In this document: positions 18,574 through 26,499 of the stretch, one piece after another
How positions within the stretch are numbered: the first letter of the stretch is position 1
Layout of the letters: each line of letters starts with the position of its first letter
Notes under the pieces: generated by a model
Database searches by the model: none
Told to the model about the DNA's origin: nothing
Seen by the model: the letters and a program-made list of their open reading frames with translations, nothing else
Origin: Yoonia maritima
Lineage (GTDB): Bacteria > Pseudomonadota > Alphaproteobacteria > Rhodobacterales > Rhodobacteraceae
Assembly (NCBI RefSeq): GCF_003003285.1
Contig: NZ_PVTP01000001.1
Coordinates: 414,923-478,922 of the forward strand
Length of the DNA: 64,000 nucleotides
Direction: 5' to 3'
Position numbers and translations under genes: made by a program

Positions 18574-19580
18574 ACGGATTGCCCCTTGAACAGGCCGGTC
18601 GGTTTAAACAGCAGCACGATAATCAAGATCGCAAAGCTGACGGCGAATTTATAATCGGTAGACATCAACTGGACGAGGCCATCAGGCTCAAGGCTATCTG
18701 GCATCATATATACCAGCACCTTTTTCCATGCGTAGGTGATCGTAACTTCGCTGAATGCGATGACGAAACCACCTGCGATGGCGCCCAATGGGTTGCCAAG
18801 GCCACCAACGATGGCAGCAGCAAAGATAGGAAGCAGTAGCTGGAAGTATGTGAAGGCTTTGAAAGACTTATCCAAGCCATAAAGAACACCTGCTGTGGTC
18901 GCGAGTGCGGCAACAATCATCCACGTAACCTTAACCACCCAATCAGGGTTAATCCCGGAAAGAAGTGCCAAATCTTCGTTGTCAGAAAACGCACGCATCG
19001 ATTTGCCAGTGCGGGTTTTGTTGAGGAACCAAAACAGCAGTGACACAGCGATGATCGCGACGACAACGGTGATTGCCTGCGTCGTCTTGATGGCAAGACC
19101 TTCACGCAGGCCAGTCATTTCTTTGAAGTCGCGTGCGGTGATCAAGAACCGTTCACCATCGGCAAAGCGAATGTCACGCACGCCGATAATAAAGCGCACA
19201 ATGCCGTTCATCACAAACATCACGCCCATAGACACGATGACAAGAATGACAGGCTTGGCCTTTTGGTCACGGTAGAATTTGTAGACCAGCCAATCGGTGA
19301 ACAGGACTAAAAGGATCGTTGCACCAATGCCAAATGGCAAGGCGAGAAGGGCGGTCGGCAGTGGGCCAAAGGTAATCCCAAGCGCAAGTAGCGCATTGGT
19401 CCCGATGATCGTCATCGCCGTGCCAAAGGCCATGGTATCGCCATGGGCAAAGTTCGAGAATCGCAAGATGCCATAGATCAGCGTGACACCAAGCGCACCG
19501 ATAGCGAGCTGCGCACCATAGGCTAGGCCCGGTACGATGACAAAGTTAGCGAGGGCCACAAGGGCGTTTAAGAAGTCCAT
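18570..19580 (-). CDS. livH: Branched-chain amino acid ABC permease LivH
   Basis: 336 aa inner-membrane permease paired with LivM. It has the LivH pattern of eight or so hydrophobic segments, GVTLIYGILRFSNFAHGD near the start and AAIVGGLGNPLGAIAGG near the end. The ATG shares a base with the TAA of the upstream lipoprotein gene (TAATG), which argues that the lipoprotein is a real member of the operon. The stop overlaps livM. Confidence 0.92.
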   Translation of the reverse strand: MDFLNALVALANFVIVPGLAYGAQLAIGALGVTLIYGILRFSNFAHGDTMAFGTAMTIIGTNALLALGITFGPLPTALLALPFGIGATILLVLFTDWLVYKFYRDQKAKPVILVIVSMGVMFVMNGIVRFIIGVRDIRFADGERFLITARDFKEMTGLREGLAIKTTQAITVVVAIIAVSLLFWFLNKTRTGKSMRAFSDNEDLALLSGINPDWVVKVTWMIVAALATTAGVLYGLDKSFKAFTYFQLLLPIFAAAIVGGLGNPLGAIAGGFVIAFSEVTITYAWKKVLVYMMPDSLEPDGLVQLMSTDYKFAVSFAILIIVLLFKPTGLFKGQSV

Positions 19581-20035
19581 TAGTGTCCAGGTCCTCTGGT
19601 GCAGGTTCCGCTATATTCACGATAACCAGTTACGACTGGTTCGTTTGCAGTGTATTCGACGATCATCTCTTCGAAACGGGCTAAACCACTTTCATATACT
19701 GAAAGAGTATCACCGCGCCCGATATGTGACTGCCCATCATGATGGTATATTTCAGCGCCATCGACCGATGACCTAGAATAGCATTTCATGGCGTCGCCGA
19801 TAAAAGAGCTTTCGCAGTACATTTCCGGACCACTGGAATTTTCATTGCGAAGAAGAAGCGTCATGGCTTTAACGTCATTCTGTAAATCACAGCTATAGAC
19901 CATAATATCACTGTGTTTTTCGTTTGTTAGAGACGCCGATCTGGCTGCACCGTTACTGTAAACTGCATTCGGTCGCTCCGAGATACATCCGGGCAGCATG
20001 AGAGCCACGGCACCTAATGTGGATAACTGCTTCAT
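19580..20035 (-). CDS. Putative lipoprotein embedded in the liv operon
   Basis: 151 aa, not recognised. The N-terminus is a lipoprotein signal with lipobox LPGC (Cys17), so the mature protein should be lipid-anchored and periplasmic. Four further cysteines (about 49, 73, 84 and 145) could form two disulfides. The ATG overlaps the livF stop as ATGA, and the TAA overlaps the livH ATG, so it is inserted between ATPase and permease genes without breaking coupling. A role as an accessory of the importer is an inference from position only. It could instead be a passenger gene acquired within the operon. Confidence 0.72.
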   Translation of the reverse strand: MKQLSTLGAVALMLPGCISERPNAVYSNGAARSASLTNEKHSDIMVYSCDLQNDVKAMTLLLRNENSSGPEMYCESSFIGDAMKCYSRSSVDGAEIYHHDGQSHIGRGDTLSVYESGLARFEEMIVEYTANEPVVTGYREYSGTCTRGPGH

Positions 20036-20745
20036 CCGCCCAGAAAACTCCGCCGTACGTCTTCGTCGGCAAGCAGTTCCTTACCGGTACCAGTATGCGC
20101 ATTGCGGCCCTGCACTAAAACATAGGCTTTATCTGCAATTTCAAGTGCTTGGCGTGCGTTCTGTTCGACCATTAGGATTGGAATGCCTGTCCGGGCAACC
20201 TCAATGATCCGGTCGAAAAGCTCGTCCATCACGATGGGCGACACGCCTGCGGTGGGTTCGTCCAACATTAGCACTTTGGGTTGTGTCATGAGTGCGCGAC
20301 CGACGGCGACTTGTTGGCGTTGACCACCTGACAATTCGCCTGCAGCTTGGTTGCGTTTTTCCTTTAGGATCGGAAACAGGTCGTAAACCTGCGTCATCGT
20401 ATCCTTGAAATCGTCGCGACGGATAAAGGCACCCATTTCTAGGTTTTCTTCAACCGTCATCGACGTGAAAATATTGTGGGTTTGGGGCACGAAGCCCATC
20501 CCCTTAACGACGCGTTCCTGCGGCGACAGTTTGGTAATGTCTTCACCATCCAGACGCACAGAGCCTGAATTCACGTTCAACATGCCAAAAATGGCTTTCA
20601 TCGCGGTAGATTTGCCAGCCCCATTGGGACCAACAATCACTGCGATCTCGCCTTTTTCGGCGGCAATCGTACAGCCATGCAAGATATCAGGACCTTTGCC
20701 ATAACCACCGGTCATGGCGTCGCCGATCAGAAACGGTTCGCTCAC
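20032..20745 (-). CDS. livF: Branched-chain amino acid ABC ATPase LivF
   Basis: 237 aa cytoplasmic ATPase of the LivF subgroup. Walker A GPNGAGKST, Q-loop VPQTHNIF, signature LSGGQRQQ and Walker B VLMLDEPT are intact, with the short LivF C-terminus. It starts at GTG, which overlaps the stop of the 52-aa membrane protein as GTGA. With LivG it powers the LivHM channel. Confidence 0.94.
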   Translation of the reverse strand: MSEPFLIGDAMTGGYGKGPDILHGCTIAAEKGEIAVIVGPNGAGKSTAMKAIFGMLNVNSGSVRLDGEDITKLSPQERVVKGMGFVPQTHNIFTSMTVEENLEMGAFIRRDDFKDTMTQVYDLFPILKEKRNQAAGELSGGQRQQVAVGRALMTQPKVLMLDEPTAGVSPIVMDELFDRIIEVARTGIPILMVEQNARQALEIADKAYVLVQGRNAHTGTGKELLADEDVRRSFLGG

Positions 20746-20900
20746 TTGTTAATGTACTCCGACAAGAAGGGCAGATAGGTGGTTAGCGCGTTGCGCATCA
20801 GCGCCTGCTCGGATCCATCCGCGTGATAGAGGTAGATGTAGTACAATGTGCCGGCTGCGCCCAATACGGCACCAAGCAACACGGTTAGTAAGAATTTCAT
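20742..20900 (-). CDS. 52-aa single-span membrane protein between livG and livF
   Basis: The reading frame starts MKFLLTVLLGAVLGAAGTLY and ends LPFLSEYINK. A single hydrophobic segment covers residues 3-22, followed by a short polar tail, so it is probably an inner-membrane microprotein or has an uncleaved signal. The ATG overlaps the livG stop (ATGA), and its TGA overlaps the livF GTG (GTGA); this double coupling is the main evidence that it is translated. I recognise no family. It may stabilise or tune the importer, as small membrane proteins do for some other transporters, but this is inference. Confidence 0.65.
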   Translation of the reverse strand: MKFLLTVLLGAVLGAAGTLYYIYLYHADGSEQALMRNALTTYLPFLSEYINK

Positions 20901-21679
20901 GTCATAACCTTATCTTTGTTTTTTAAGCCGGTGCCGAGGTAAGCCTCGATCACCTGTTCGTTGGCTTTGATTTCGGCCAATGTCCCTTCGGCCAAAACGT
21001 GGCCCTCGGCCATACAAATAACTGGGTCACAAAGGCGGCCAATAAAATCCATGTCGTGTTCAATCACGACGAATGTGTAATTACGTTCTTTGTTCAGGCG
21101 AATGATCGCGTCGCCGATCGTGTTCAATAGGGTGCGGTTCACGCCTGCGCCGACCTCGTCCAGAAAGACGATCTTGGCGTCGACCATCATAGTACGCCCA
21201 AGTTCGAGCAGCTTTTTCTGTCCGCCGGACAGGTTACCTGCTTTTTCGTCTTTCAGGTGGTCGATTGTCAGGAATTCAAGAACTTCATCCGCTTTGGCAA
21301 GCAAGGCGCGTTCTTCGTTCGCGATCCGTTTGCGGCCAAACCATGCGTTCCACAGCGTTTCGCCGGATTGCGCGCCGGGCACCATCATCAGGTTTTCGCG
21401 CACTGTCATAGACGAAAATTCATGCGCGATTTGAAACGTGCGTAGCAGCCCCTTGTGGAACAATTCGTGCGGTGGAAGCCCTGTGATGTCTTCGCCCATC
21501 ATGGTTACGCGGCCAGATGTCGGCTTAAGAACGCCTGCGATCACATTGAAAAGCGTGGTTTTTCCGGCGCCGTTTGGTCCGATAAGGCCCGTGATAGACC
21601 CTTGTTCGATGCGCAACGACGCCCCATCAACGGCCCGAAAACCACCAAAGGTTTTCACCAAATTCTCGACAACGATCAT
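20897..21679 (-). CDS. livG: Branched-chain amino acid ABC ATPase LivG
   Basis: 260 aa from the ATG used here. Walker A GPNGAGKTT, signature LSGGQKKLLELGR, Walker B IVFLDEVGAGV and the LivG-type C-terminal extension are present. The ATG at 21679 has AGAGG five bases upstream and gives the normal N-terminus MIVVENLVKTFGG; an in-frame GTG at 21694 would add five residues. It is separated from livK by a strong hairpin. Confidence 0.93.
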   Translation of the reverse strand: MIVVENLVKTFGGFRAVDGASLRIEQGSITGLIGPNGAGKTTLFNVIAGVLKPTSGRVTMMGEDITGLPPHELFHKGLLRTFQIAHEFSSMTVRENLMMVPGAQSGETLWNAWFGRKRIANEERALLAKADEVLEFLTIDHLKDEKAGNLSGGQKKLLELGRTMMVDAKIVFLDEVGAGVNRTLLNTIGDAIIRLNKERNYTFVVIEHDMDFIGRLCDPVICMAEGHVLAEGTLAEIKANEQVIEAYLGTGLKNKDKVMT

Positions 21680-21718
21680 ATCTTCCTCTCGCACGCCTTT
21701 TTGGCATGTCTATTAGAT

Positions 21719-21746
21719 GAAGCGGCGCAGTTTCCTGCGCCGCTTC
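21719..21746 (-). other. Strong hairpin between livK and livG
   Basis: A perfect 12-bp stem (GAAGCGGCGCAG with CTGCGCCGCTTC) and a 4-nt loop, 17 nt after the livK stop. No T-run follows on the minus strand. It probably protects the 3' end of a livK-only message or reduces read-through, so that the binding protein is made in excess over the ATPases and permeases. Confidence 0.7.
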
Positions 21747-21763
21747 GACTTTGGTGCGATATA

Positions 21764-22951
21764 TTAGCGGTAACCGATTGTCGAATACTCGCCGTCAGCG
21801 AATTCGATTTCTTGGTAGTTACCAGCAGATTCACCGGGTCCGATCAGTTCAACTGCGGATGCACCGACGTAATCGATGTCTTCGCCAGCTGCGATCAGCT
21901 CAAGGCCTTTGGCCAGTTCACCAGGGTAGATTTCAACACCGGGTGCGTTTGCAACGTCAAAGACGTGGTCCTTGAATGCAGCAGAATCGCTGGAACCTGC
22001 AGCCTGCATCGCCAACATGATCAGTGCCGCAGCATCGTATGATTCTGGTGCAAATGCGCCTGTGCCGTCGAAACCAGCTGCTTCGGCCATTTCAACGAAT
22101 TTTGCAGCGCCCGGGCTGTCGGTGCCGGGGTAAGCGCCATAAGAACCGTTCAGTTCTTCGCCAAAGTTTTCGTTCAGCTTTGCGCCAACCATCCCGTCAG
22201 GGAAGTAGAACGTGTCGAACGCGCCAGAATCGAGCGATGAACGCACGACGCCTGAACCGCCTTGGTCAACGTAGCCAGCTACAACCAGAACTTCGCCACC
22301 AGCAGATGCCAATGCGCCAACTTCAGCAGAGTAGTCCGCTTTGCCGTCTTCGTGCGCTGCAGAGATTGTTACTGTACCGCCAGCAGCTTCGAATGCTGCT
22401 TGGAATGCATCAGCCAAGCCTTTGCCGTAGTCGTTGTTTGTGTAAGTCAGTGCGACTTCTTCGACGCCACGATCCTGAAGGATTTCAGTGATGATAACAC
22501 CCTGACGCGCATCAGAAGGTGCTGTACGGAAGAACAGGCCGTCGTCTTCGGCAGTCGATAGGCCCGGTGATGTCGCGGATGGAGAAATCATCACAACGCC
22601 GTTTGCACGCGCAACGTTCTGCAGAATCGCACCAGTCACACCAGAACAATCCGCGCCCATGATCGCGTTCACGCCATCAGAAGTTACAAGACGTTCTGCT
22701 GCCGCTGTCGCCGCACCGCTGTCGATACATGTGCTGTCACCGCGTACAGAGGTCACTGTCGCGCCGTCCAAAAGTGCACCAGATTCGGTGACTTCGGCCA
22801 TTGCAAGCTCTGCGCCTGCGCCCATAGCAGGAGTGATCGACTCAAGTGGGCCTGTAAAGCCAAGCACAACGCCGATTTTCACTTCGTCAGCAGCCATCGC
22901 GCCACCAGCAATCATTGTCATGGCAGATGTCGCCATAAGTAATTTTTTCAT
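21764..22951 (-). CDS. livK: Periplasmic amino acid-binding protein, LivK type
   Basis: 395 aa. A cleavable Sec signal (KKLLMATSAMTMIAGGAMA) precedes a type I periplasmic binding fold (EVKIGVVLGFTGPLES; DGVNAIMGADCSGVTGAI; VEEVALTYTNNDYGKGLADA). It captures the ligand for LivHMGF. Ligand specificity is not predictable: the family binds Leu/Ile/Val, other amino acids, amides or urea. The ATG has GGGAG six bases upstream, and that site lies inside a leader hairpin. It heads the operon and is followed by a strong hairpin. Confidence 0.92.
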   Translation of the reverse strand: MKKLLMATSAMTMIAGGAMAADEVKIGVVLGFTGPLESITPAMGAGAELAMAEVTESGALLDGATVTSVRGDSTCIDSGAATAAAERLVTSDGVNAIMGADCSGVTGAILQNVARANGVVMISPSATSPGLSTAEDDGLFFRTAPSDARQGVIITEILQDRGVEEVALTYTNNDYGKGLADAFQAAFEAAGGTVTISAAHEDGKADYSAEVGALASAGGEVLVVAGYVDQGGSGVVRSSLDSGAFDTFYFPDGMVGAKLNENFGEELNGSYGAYPGTDSPGAAKFVEMAEAAGFDGTGAFAPESYDAAALIMLAMQAAGSSDSAAFKDHVFDVANAPGVEIYPGELAKGLELIAAGEDIDYVGASAVELIGPGESAGNYQEIEFADGEYSTIGYR

Positions 22952-22957
22952 TTTAGA

Positions 22958-22989
22958 CTCCCAGTTGGTTTTTTTTCGTGTTCTGGGAG
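22958..22989 (-). promoter_or_regulatory. livK leader hairpin covering the Shine-Dalgarno site
   Basis: On the minus strand CTCCCAG (22989-22983) can pair with CTGGGAG (22964-22958), which contains the livK ribosome site; the ATG follows six bases later. The 18-nt loop contains a run of eight A residues flanked by purines, the type of sequence bound by Hfq. Translation control by an sRNA, Hfq or temperature is plausible; nothing here proves it. Confidence 0.5.
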
Positions 22990-23127
22990 GCAGCTTATCA
23001 GCGTGTTTCCAAAAGGAAAGTCTGAACGAAAGGTCAATTTCCTCGAAATGGTAAAGTTATGCAGCGCAATACCGCTGTGATGCTTGATTTTGCAACAATC
23101 AGGCCAAGGATTTGTTTTTGTCGGTGA

Positions 23128-24123
23128 TTACGCGCGCGACGCGTGACTGCCACGTTCGCGGTAAGGTGTCGTATCATAATGCGACCTGTAACACTTTGAA
23201 AAATGCGATGGTGACGCAAATCCGCAAGCTAGGGCGACGTTAATTACTGTCATATCGGTTTGCATCAGCAGATTGCGCGCCTTTTGTAGACGCAATTCCA
23301 TATAATAGCGCTTTGGGCTTCTTGATAGATAGCGTCGAAATAACCGTTCCAACTGCCGTGTCGACATACCAACATCAGAAGCGAGCGTCGCCGGGCTGAT
23401 CGGTTCTTCGATGTTTTCTTCCATCATTTTAATAACGCTGGAAAGTTTCGGGTGTCGGACGCCAATGCGCGTCGGGATTGATAGCCGCTGTGTATCTTGG
23501 TCCGTGCGGATCGAGGAATAGATCAAAATGTCGGCTACAGCATTGGCTAGATCCTCACCGTGGTCGTCAGCAATAAGTTTAATCATCAAGTCGAGCGACG
23601 CTGTGCCGCCAGCCGTTGTGATACGGTTTCCGTCAACAACAAAGACTGATTTAGTGAGCGTAACATCCTCGAACTCTTCAAGAAAGCTGTCGTGATTCTC
23701 CCAATGGATTGTGGCGCGCTTTCCATCCAGCAGGCCAGCCTTTGCAATGGTGTAACCTGCGGTGCAAAGCCCAGCGATTGTTGCACCACGCCGCGCTTCG
23801 CGTCTAAGCCAGTTTAACAATCGTTTGGTCGTTGCGATTTTAACGCCGATACCCCCACACACCATAATCGTGTCGTCGCGATCAGTTTCGCCGAGACTAT
23901 GTTCAACACGAAATGCACAGCCGCTTGAACAAACGGTATCTTCGCCATCTTCGCTGACAATTGTCCATGTATACAGGGACTTCCCTGCGGTGCGGTTCGC
24001 AATCCGCAAGCTCTCCAACGCAGCGGAAAAGCTAATCATCGTGAAATTGTTCAACAGAACAAACACAAAATGTCGTGGCTTGCCGCTGTGATCTACGTCG
24101 ACGATTTGTGGGTCTGCATACAT
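23128..24123 (-). CDS. GlxA-family transcriptional regulator (DJ-1/PfpI + AraC HTH)
   Basis: 331 aa from the ATG used. The N-terminal half is a DJ-1/PfpI-like amidotransferase fold (HFVFVLLNNFTMISFSAALE; AGLCTAGYTIAKAGLLDG), which senses a ligand rather than acting as an enzyme. The C-terminal half is an AraC double helix-turn-helix (SPATLASDVGMSTRQLERLF; VINVALACGFASPSHFSKCY). Relatives control arginine, carnitine and glycine betaine genes. It lies directly upstream of livK in the same direction, so livK or the divergent DAHP synthase gene could be targets. The longer in-frame extension to 24264 has no homology. Confidence 0.85.
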   Translation of the reverse strand: MYADPQIVDVDHSGKPRHFVFVLLNNFTMISFSAALESLRIANRTAGKSLYTWTIVSEDGEDTVCSSGCAFRVEHSLGETDRDDTIMVCGGIGVKIATTKRLLNWLRREARRGATIAGLCTAGYTIAKAGLLDGKRATIHWENHDSFLEEFEDVTLTKSVFVVDGNRITTAGGTASLDLMIKLIADDHGEDLANAVADILIYSSIRTDQDTQRLSIPTRIGVRHPKLSSVIKMMEENIEEPISPATLASDVGMSTRQLERLFRRYLSRSPKRYYMELRLQKARNLLMQTDMTVINVALACGFASPSHFSKCYRSHYDTTPYRERGSHASRA

Positions 24124-24303
24124 TGGCGTTGTCCGAAAAGAGTATCGAACGACCGAACCAGTTTTGACTTTAGCGATCAAGCCCCAAATTGACGGAAAGG
24201 CAGTTTCTGGGATGTATTGCACTTTCGTATTGGCCCTTAGGGCTGTGCGCGTTATACGGACCACCTAAAATTAGTTCACTATGACTGCAAATGGAGCAAT
24301 AAA

Positions 24304-25674
24304 ATGACTAACTGGCAAAAATCTGACTGGCGCAACAAGCCCCGGGTACAGATGCCTGAGTATACCGACGCAGCCGCGCTTAGCGCTGTCGAAGGTCGTC
24401 TTGCCAGTTATCCACCATTGGTTTTTGCTGGTGAAGCACGCAAACTGAAACAACAGCTCGGTGCGGTAAGCCGTGGCGAAGCGTTTTTGTTGCAAGGCGG
24501 CGACTGCGCCGAAAGCTTTGCCGAATTTGGTGCCGACGCAATTCGCGACACATTTAAAGTGATGCTTCAGATGGCGATGGTTTTGACCTATGGCGCAAAG
24601 GTGCCTGTGGTTAAGGTCGGTCGTATGGCGGGCCAAATGGCCAAGCCACGTTCAGCGCCAACTGAAACAGTCAACGGTGTTGAGTTGCCAAGCTACCGTG
24701 GTGACATCATCAACGGTTTCGATTTCACACCTGAATCGCGTATCCCAGACCCAGAGCGTATGTCGCAAGCCTACATGCAGGCGGCTGCGACATTGAACTT
24801 GCTGCGCGCGTTTTCGACAGGTGGTTTTGCCAACGTTCACGAAGTTCACAAATGGACTTTGGGCTTTACCGACACCAACGAAGTTAAGAAATACAGCGAT
24901 ATGGCCGCCCGTATCACTGATACGCTTGATTTCATGGAAGCTGCTGGCCTGACCACAGAGACCAACCATGAACTACAGACGGTTGATTTCTACACCAGCC
25001 ACGAAGCGCTGTTGCTCGAGTACGAAGAGGCGCTTTGCCGTTTGGATTCGACGTCTGGTAAGTGGCTCGCGGGTTCCGGCCACATGATCTGGATCGGTGA
25101 CCGTACACGTCAACCAGACGGTGCGCATGTAGAGTTCTGCAAAGGTGTGCTTAACCCCATCGGCCTGAAATGTGGCCCGTCGATGACCTCTGGCCACCTT
25201 AAGGCGTTGATGGCATCGTTGAACCCTGAAAACGAAGCGGGCCGTCTGACACTGATCGCACGCTTTGGTGCGGGTTCCGTTGGTGAACACCTGCCTCGCC
25301 TGATCAAGGCCGTCGAAGAAGAAGGTGCAAACGTCGTTTGGACCTGTGATGCGATGCACGGCAACACGATCAAATCGACAACGGGCTATAAAACGCGTCC
25401 GTTCGATAGCGTGCTGCGCGAAGTCAAAGAATTCTTTGCTGTTCACAACGCAGAGGGCACGATCCCAGGTGGCGTGCACTTTGAGATGACAGGTAAAGAC
25501 GTGACTGAATGCACCGGCGGTATCCGCGCCGTGACAGACGAAGACCTGTCTAGCCGTTACCACACAGCTTGCGATCCGCGTCTGAACGCGTCTCAGTCGC
25601 TAGAATTGGCGTTCTTGGTTTCCGAAGAACTGTCGGCACGCCGTAACAAGCTGGACCAAGCTAAAGCAGGCTAA
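24304..25674 (+). CDS. aroG: Class II 3-deoxy-7-phosphoheptulonate synthase
   Basis: 456 aa, the plant/actinobacterial type II DAHP synthase, which joins phosphoenolpyruvate and erythrose 4-phosphate in the first shikimate step. Motifs include [31 protein letters not shown] and DAMHGNT. Start ATG with GGAGC upstream. It is a single-gene unit ended by a rho-independent terminator. The symbol follows loose usage; the protein is not homologous in detail to enterobacterial AroG. Confidence 0.95.
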   Translation: MTNWQKSDWRNKPRVQMPEYTDAAALSAVEGRLASYPPLVFAGEARKLKQQLGAVSRGEAFLLQGGDCAESFAEFGADAIRDTFKVMLQMAMVLTYGAKVPVVKVGRMAGQMAKPRSAPTETVNGVELPSYRGDIINGFDFTPESRIPDPERMSQAYMQAAATLNLLRAFSTGGFANVHEVHKWTLGFTDTNEVKKYSDMAARITDTLDFMEAAGLTTETNHELQTVDFYTSHEALLLEYEEALCRLDSTSGKWLAGSGHMIWIGDRTRQPDGAHVEFCKGVLNPIGLKCGPSMTSGHLKALMASLNPENEAGRLTLIARFGAGSVGEHLPRLIKAVEEEGANVVWTCDAMHGNTIKSTTGYKTRPFDSVLREVKEFFAVHNAEGTIPGGVHFEMTGKDVTECTGGIRAVTDEDLSSRYHTACDPRLNASQSLELAFLVSEELSARRNKLDQAKAG

Positions 25675-26316
25675 TCAGCCGTTATTGATAACCAAACGAA
25701 GGGCCGGATGCGTTGCGTCTGGCCCTTTTTCGTGGGCGGGCTGCGGGTGGCTTTGGGCTGACGCCAGCTTCACGCCAAGAGTTTCGTGGCGCAGTGGCAT
25801 GTCTTTGGCGATCTCAAACCGGCGTGGGCGGTTCCCACGTGGGCCTTCGGTCACGATAGCACCTAGCATACGATTGGTTTGGCCCGTTTCGTCGCGCAAG
25901 GGCAGCATAAGCATGGTACCTGTCAAAGGTGCACGCACAATATTTCCCGGTGAGCATAGTGGCACGGCAATGATCGCGGGTTCGGAAAATGCCTTGTCGA
26001 CCAGTGCAATGATCTCATCACGTGCACTGGGTGCAAAAAAGGTCCCAATCGGCATACCCCGCGCATCCATTTTTAGTAAATCATGCAATTGCTGCCCTGC
26101 GACCCGCATCCGGGCAACGCCGGGTGATATGCGCTGTAAGATGAATGTATGGGGCAGGGCGTTGTCAATTTGACGTGGTTGTATGTCATTTCGTGAAGGT
26201 ATTTGGCCGGCATGACGAAGTGCCTGCCAGTATGCCTCTAGGCTTTGCAGGATGGGATCATTCGCGCCGGGCATCTCGTGGTTGGGGCGAACCGGTATAT
26301 TTCTAACGACTTCCAT
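25675..26316 (-). CDS. Single-domain PAS protein (PAS_5 family)
   Basis: 213 aa cytoplasmic protein whose core (about 20-165) fits the PAS_5 family: LQSLEAYWQALR, then GVARMRVAGQQLHDLLKMDARGMPIG and GTMLMLPLRDETG. There is no output domain; the tail is basic and low in complexity. Such proteins in alphaproteobacteria act as small sensory or polarity factors; Caulobacter MopJ, a single-domain PAS protein, is a possible analogue. Two CtrA-like boxes lie 50-105 bases upstream. Its last codons overlap the DAHP synthase terminator. Molecular role unknown. Confidence 0.82.
   Translation of the reverse strand: MEVVRNIPVRPNHEMPGANDPILQSLEAYWQALRHAGQIPSRNDIQPRQIDNALPHTFILQRISPGVARMRVAGQQLHDLLKMDARGMPIGTFFAPSARDEIIALVDKAFSEPAIIAVPLCSPGNIVRAPLTGTMLMLPLRDETGQTNRMLGAIVTEGPRGNRPRRFEIAKDMPLRHETLGVKLASAQSHPQPAHEKGPDATHPALRLVINNG
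25699..25730 (+). terminator. Rho-independent terminator of the DAHP synthase gene
   Basis: GGGCCGGA pairs with TCTGGCCC (one G-T pair), followed by TTTTT. It begins 27 nt after the stop. The stem lies within the last codons of the convergent PAS gene, so the same DNA codes on one strand and terminates on the other. Confidence 0.85.
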
Positions 26317-26368
26317 GTGATCCTCGATGATCCTTTAAACTCAAAACTTAGGATAATTAGCTTTTCCT

Positions 26369-26384
26369 TTAAGTAGAATTTAAC
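26369..26384. promoter_or_regulatory. CtrA-like binding box 1
   Basis: TTAA, seven bases, TTAAC: an exact match to the full CtrA consensus. It lies 53 bases upstream of the PAS_5 start and 116 upstream of yicC. Confidence 0.55.
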
Positions 26385-26405
26385 ACAGTTTGATCATGGT
26401 TTCAT

Positions 26406-26420
26406 TTAACAAAGTGTTAA
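26406..26420. promoter_or_regulatory. CtrA-like binding box 2
   Basis: TTAA, seven bases, TTAA followed by AC: one mismatch from the consensus TTAAC. A third TTAAC follows at 26425. The clustering of sites in one 183-nt divergent gap makes chance less likely. Confidence 0.45.
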
Positions 26421-26499
26421 ACGGTTAACGCGCGTAGGCTTGCCCAATGGACCATTTATCCAATAGGACCAATGCAAACAGTAGCGTAGGCGGTAACAC

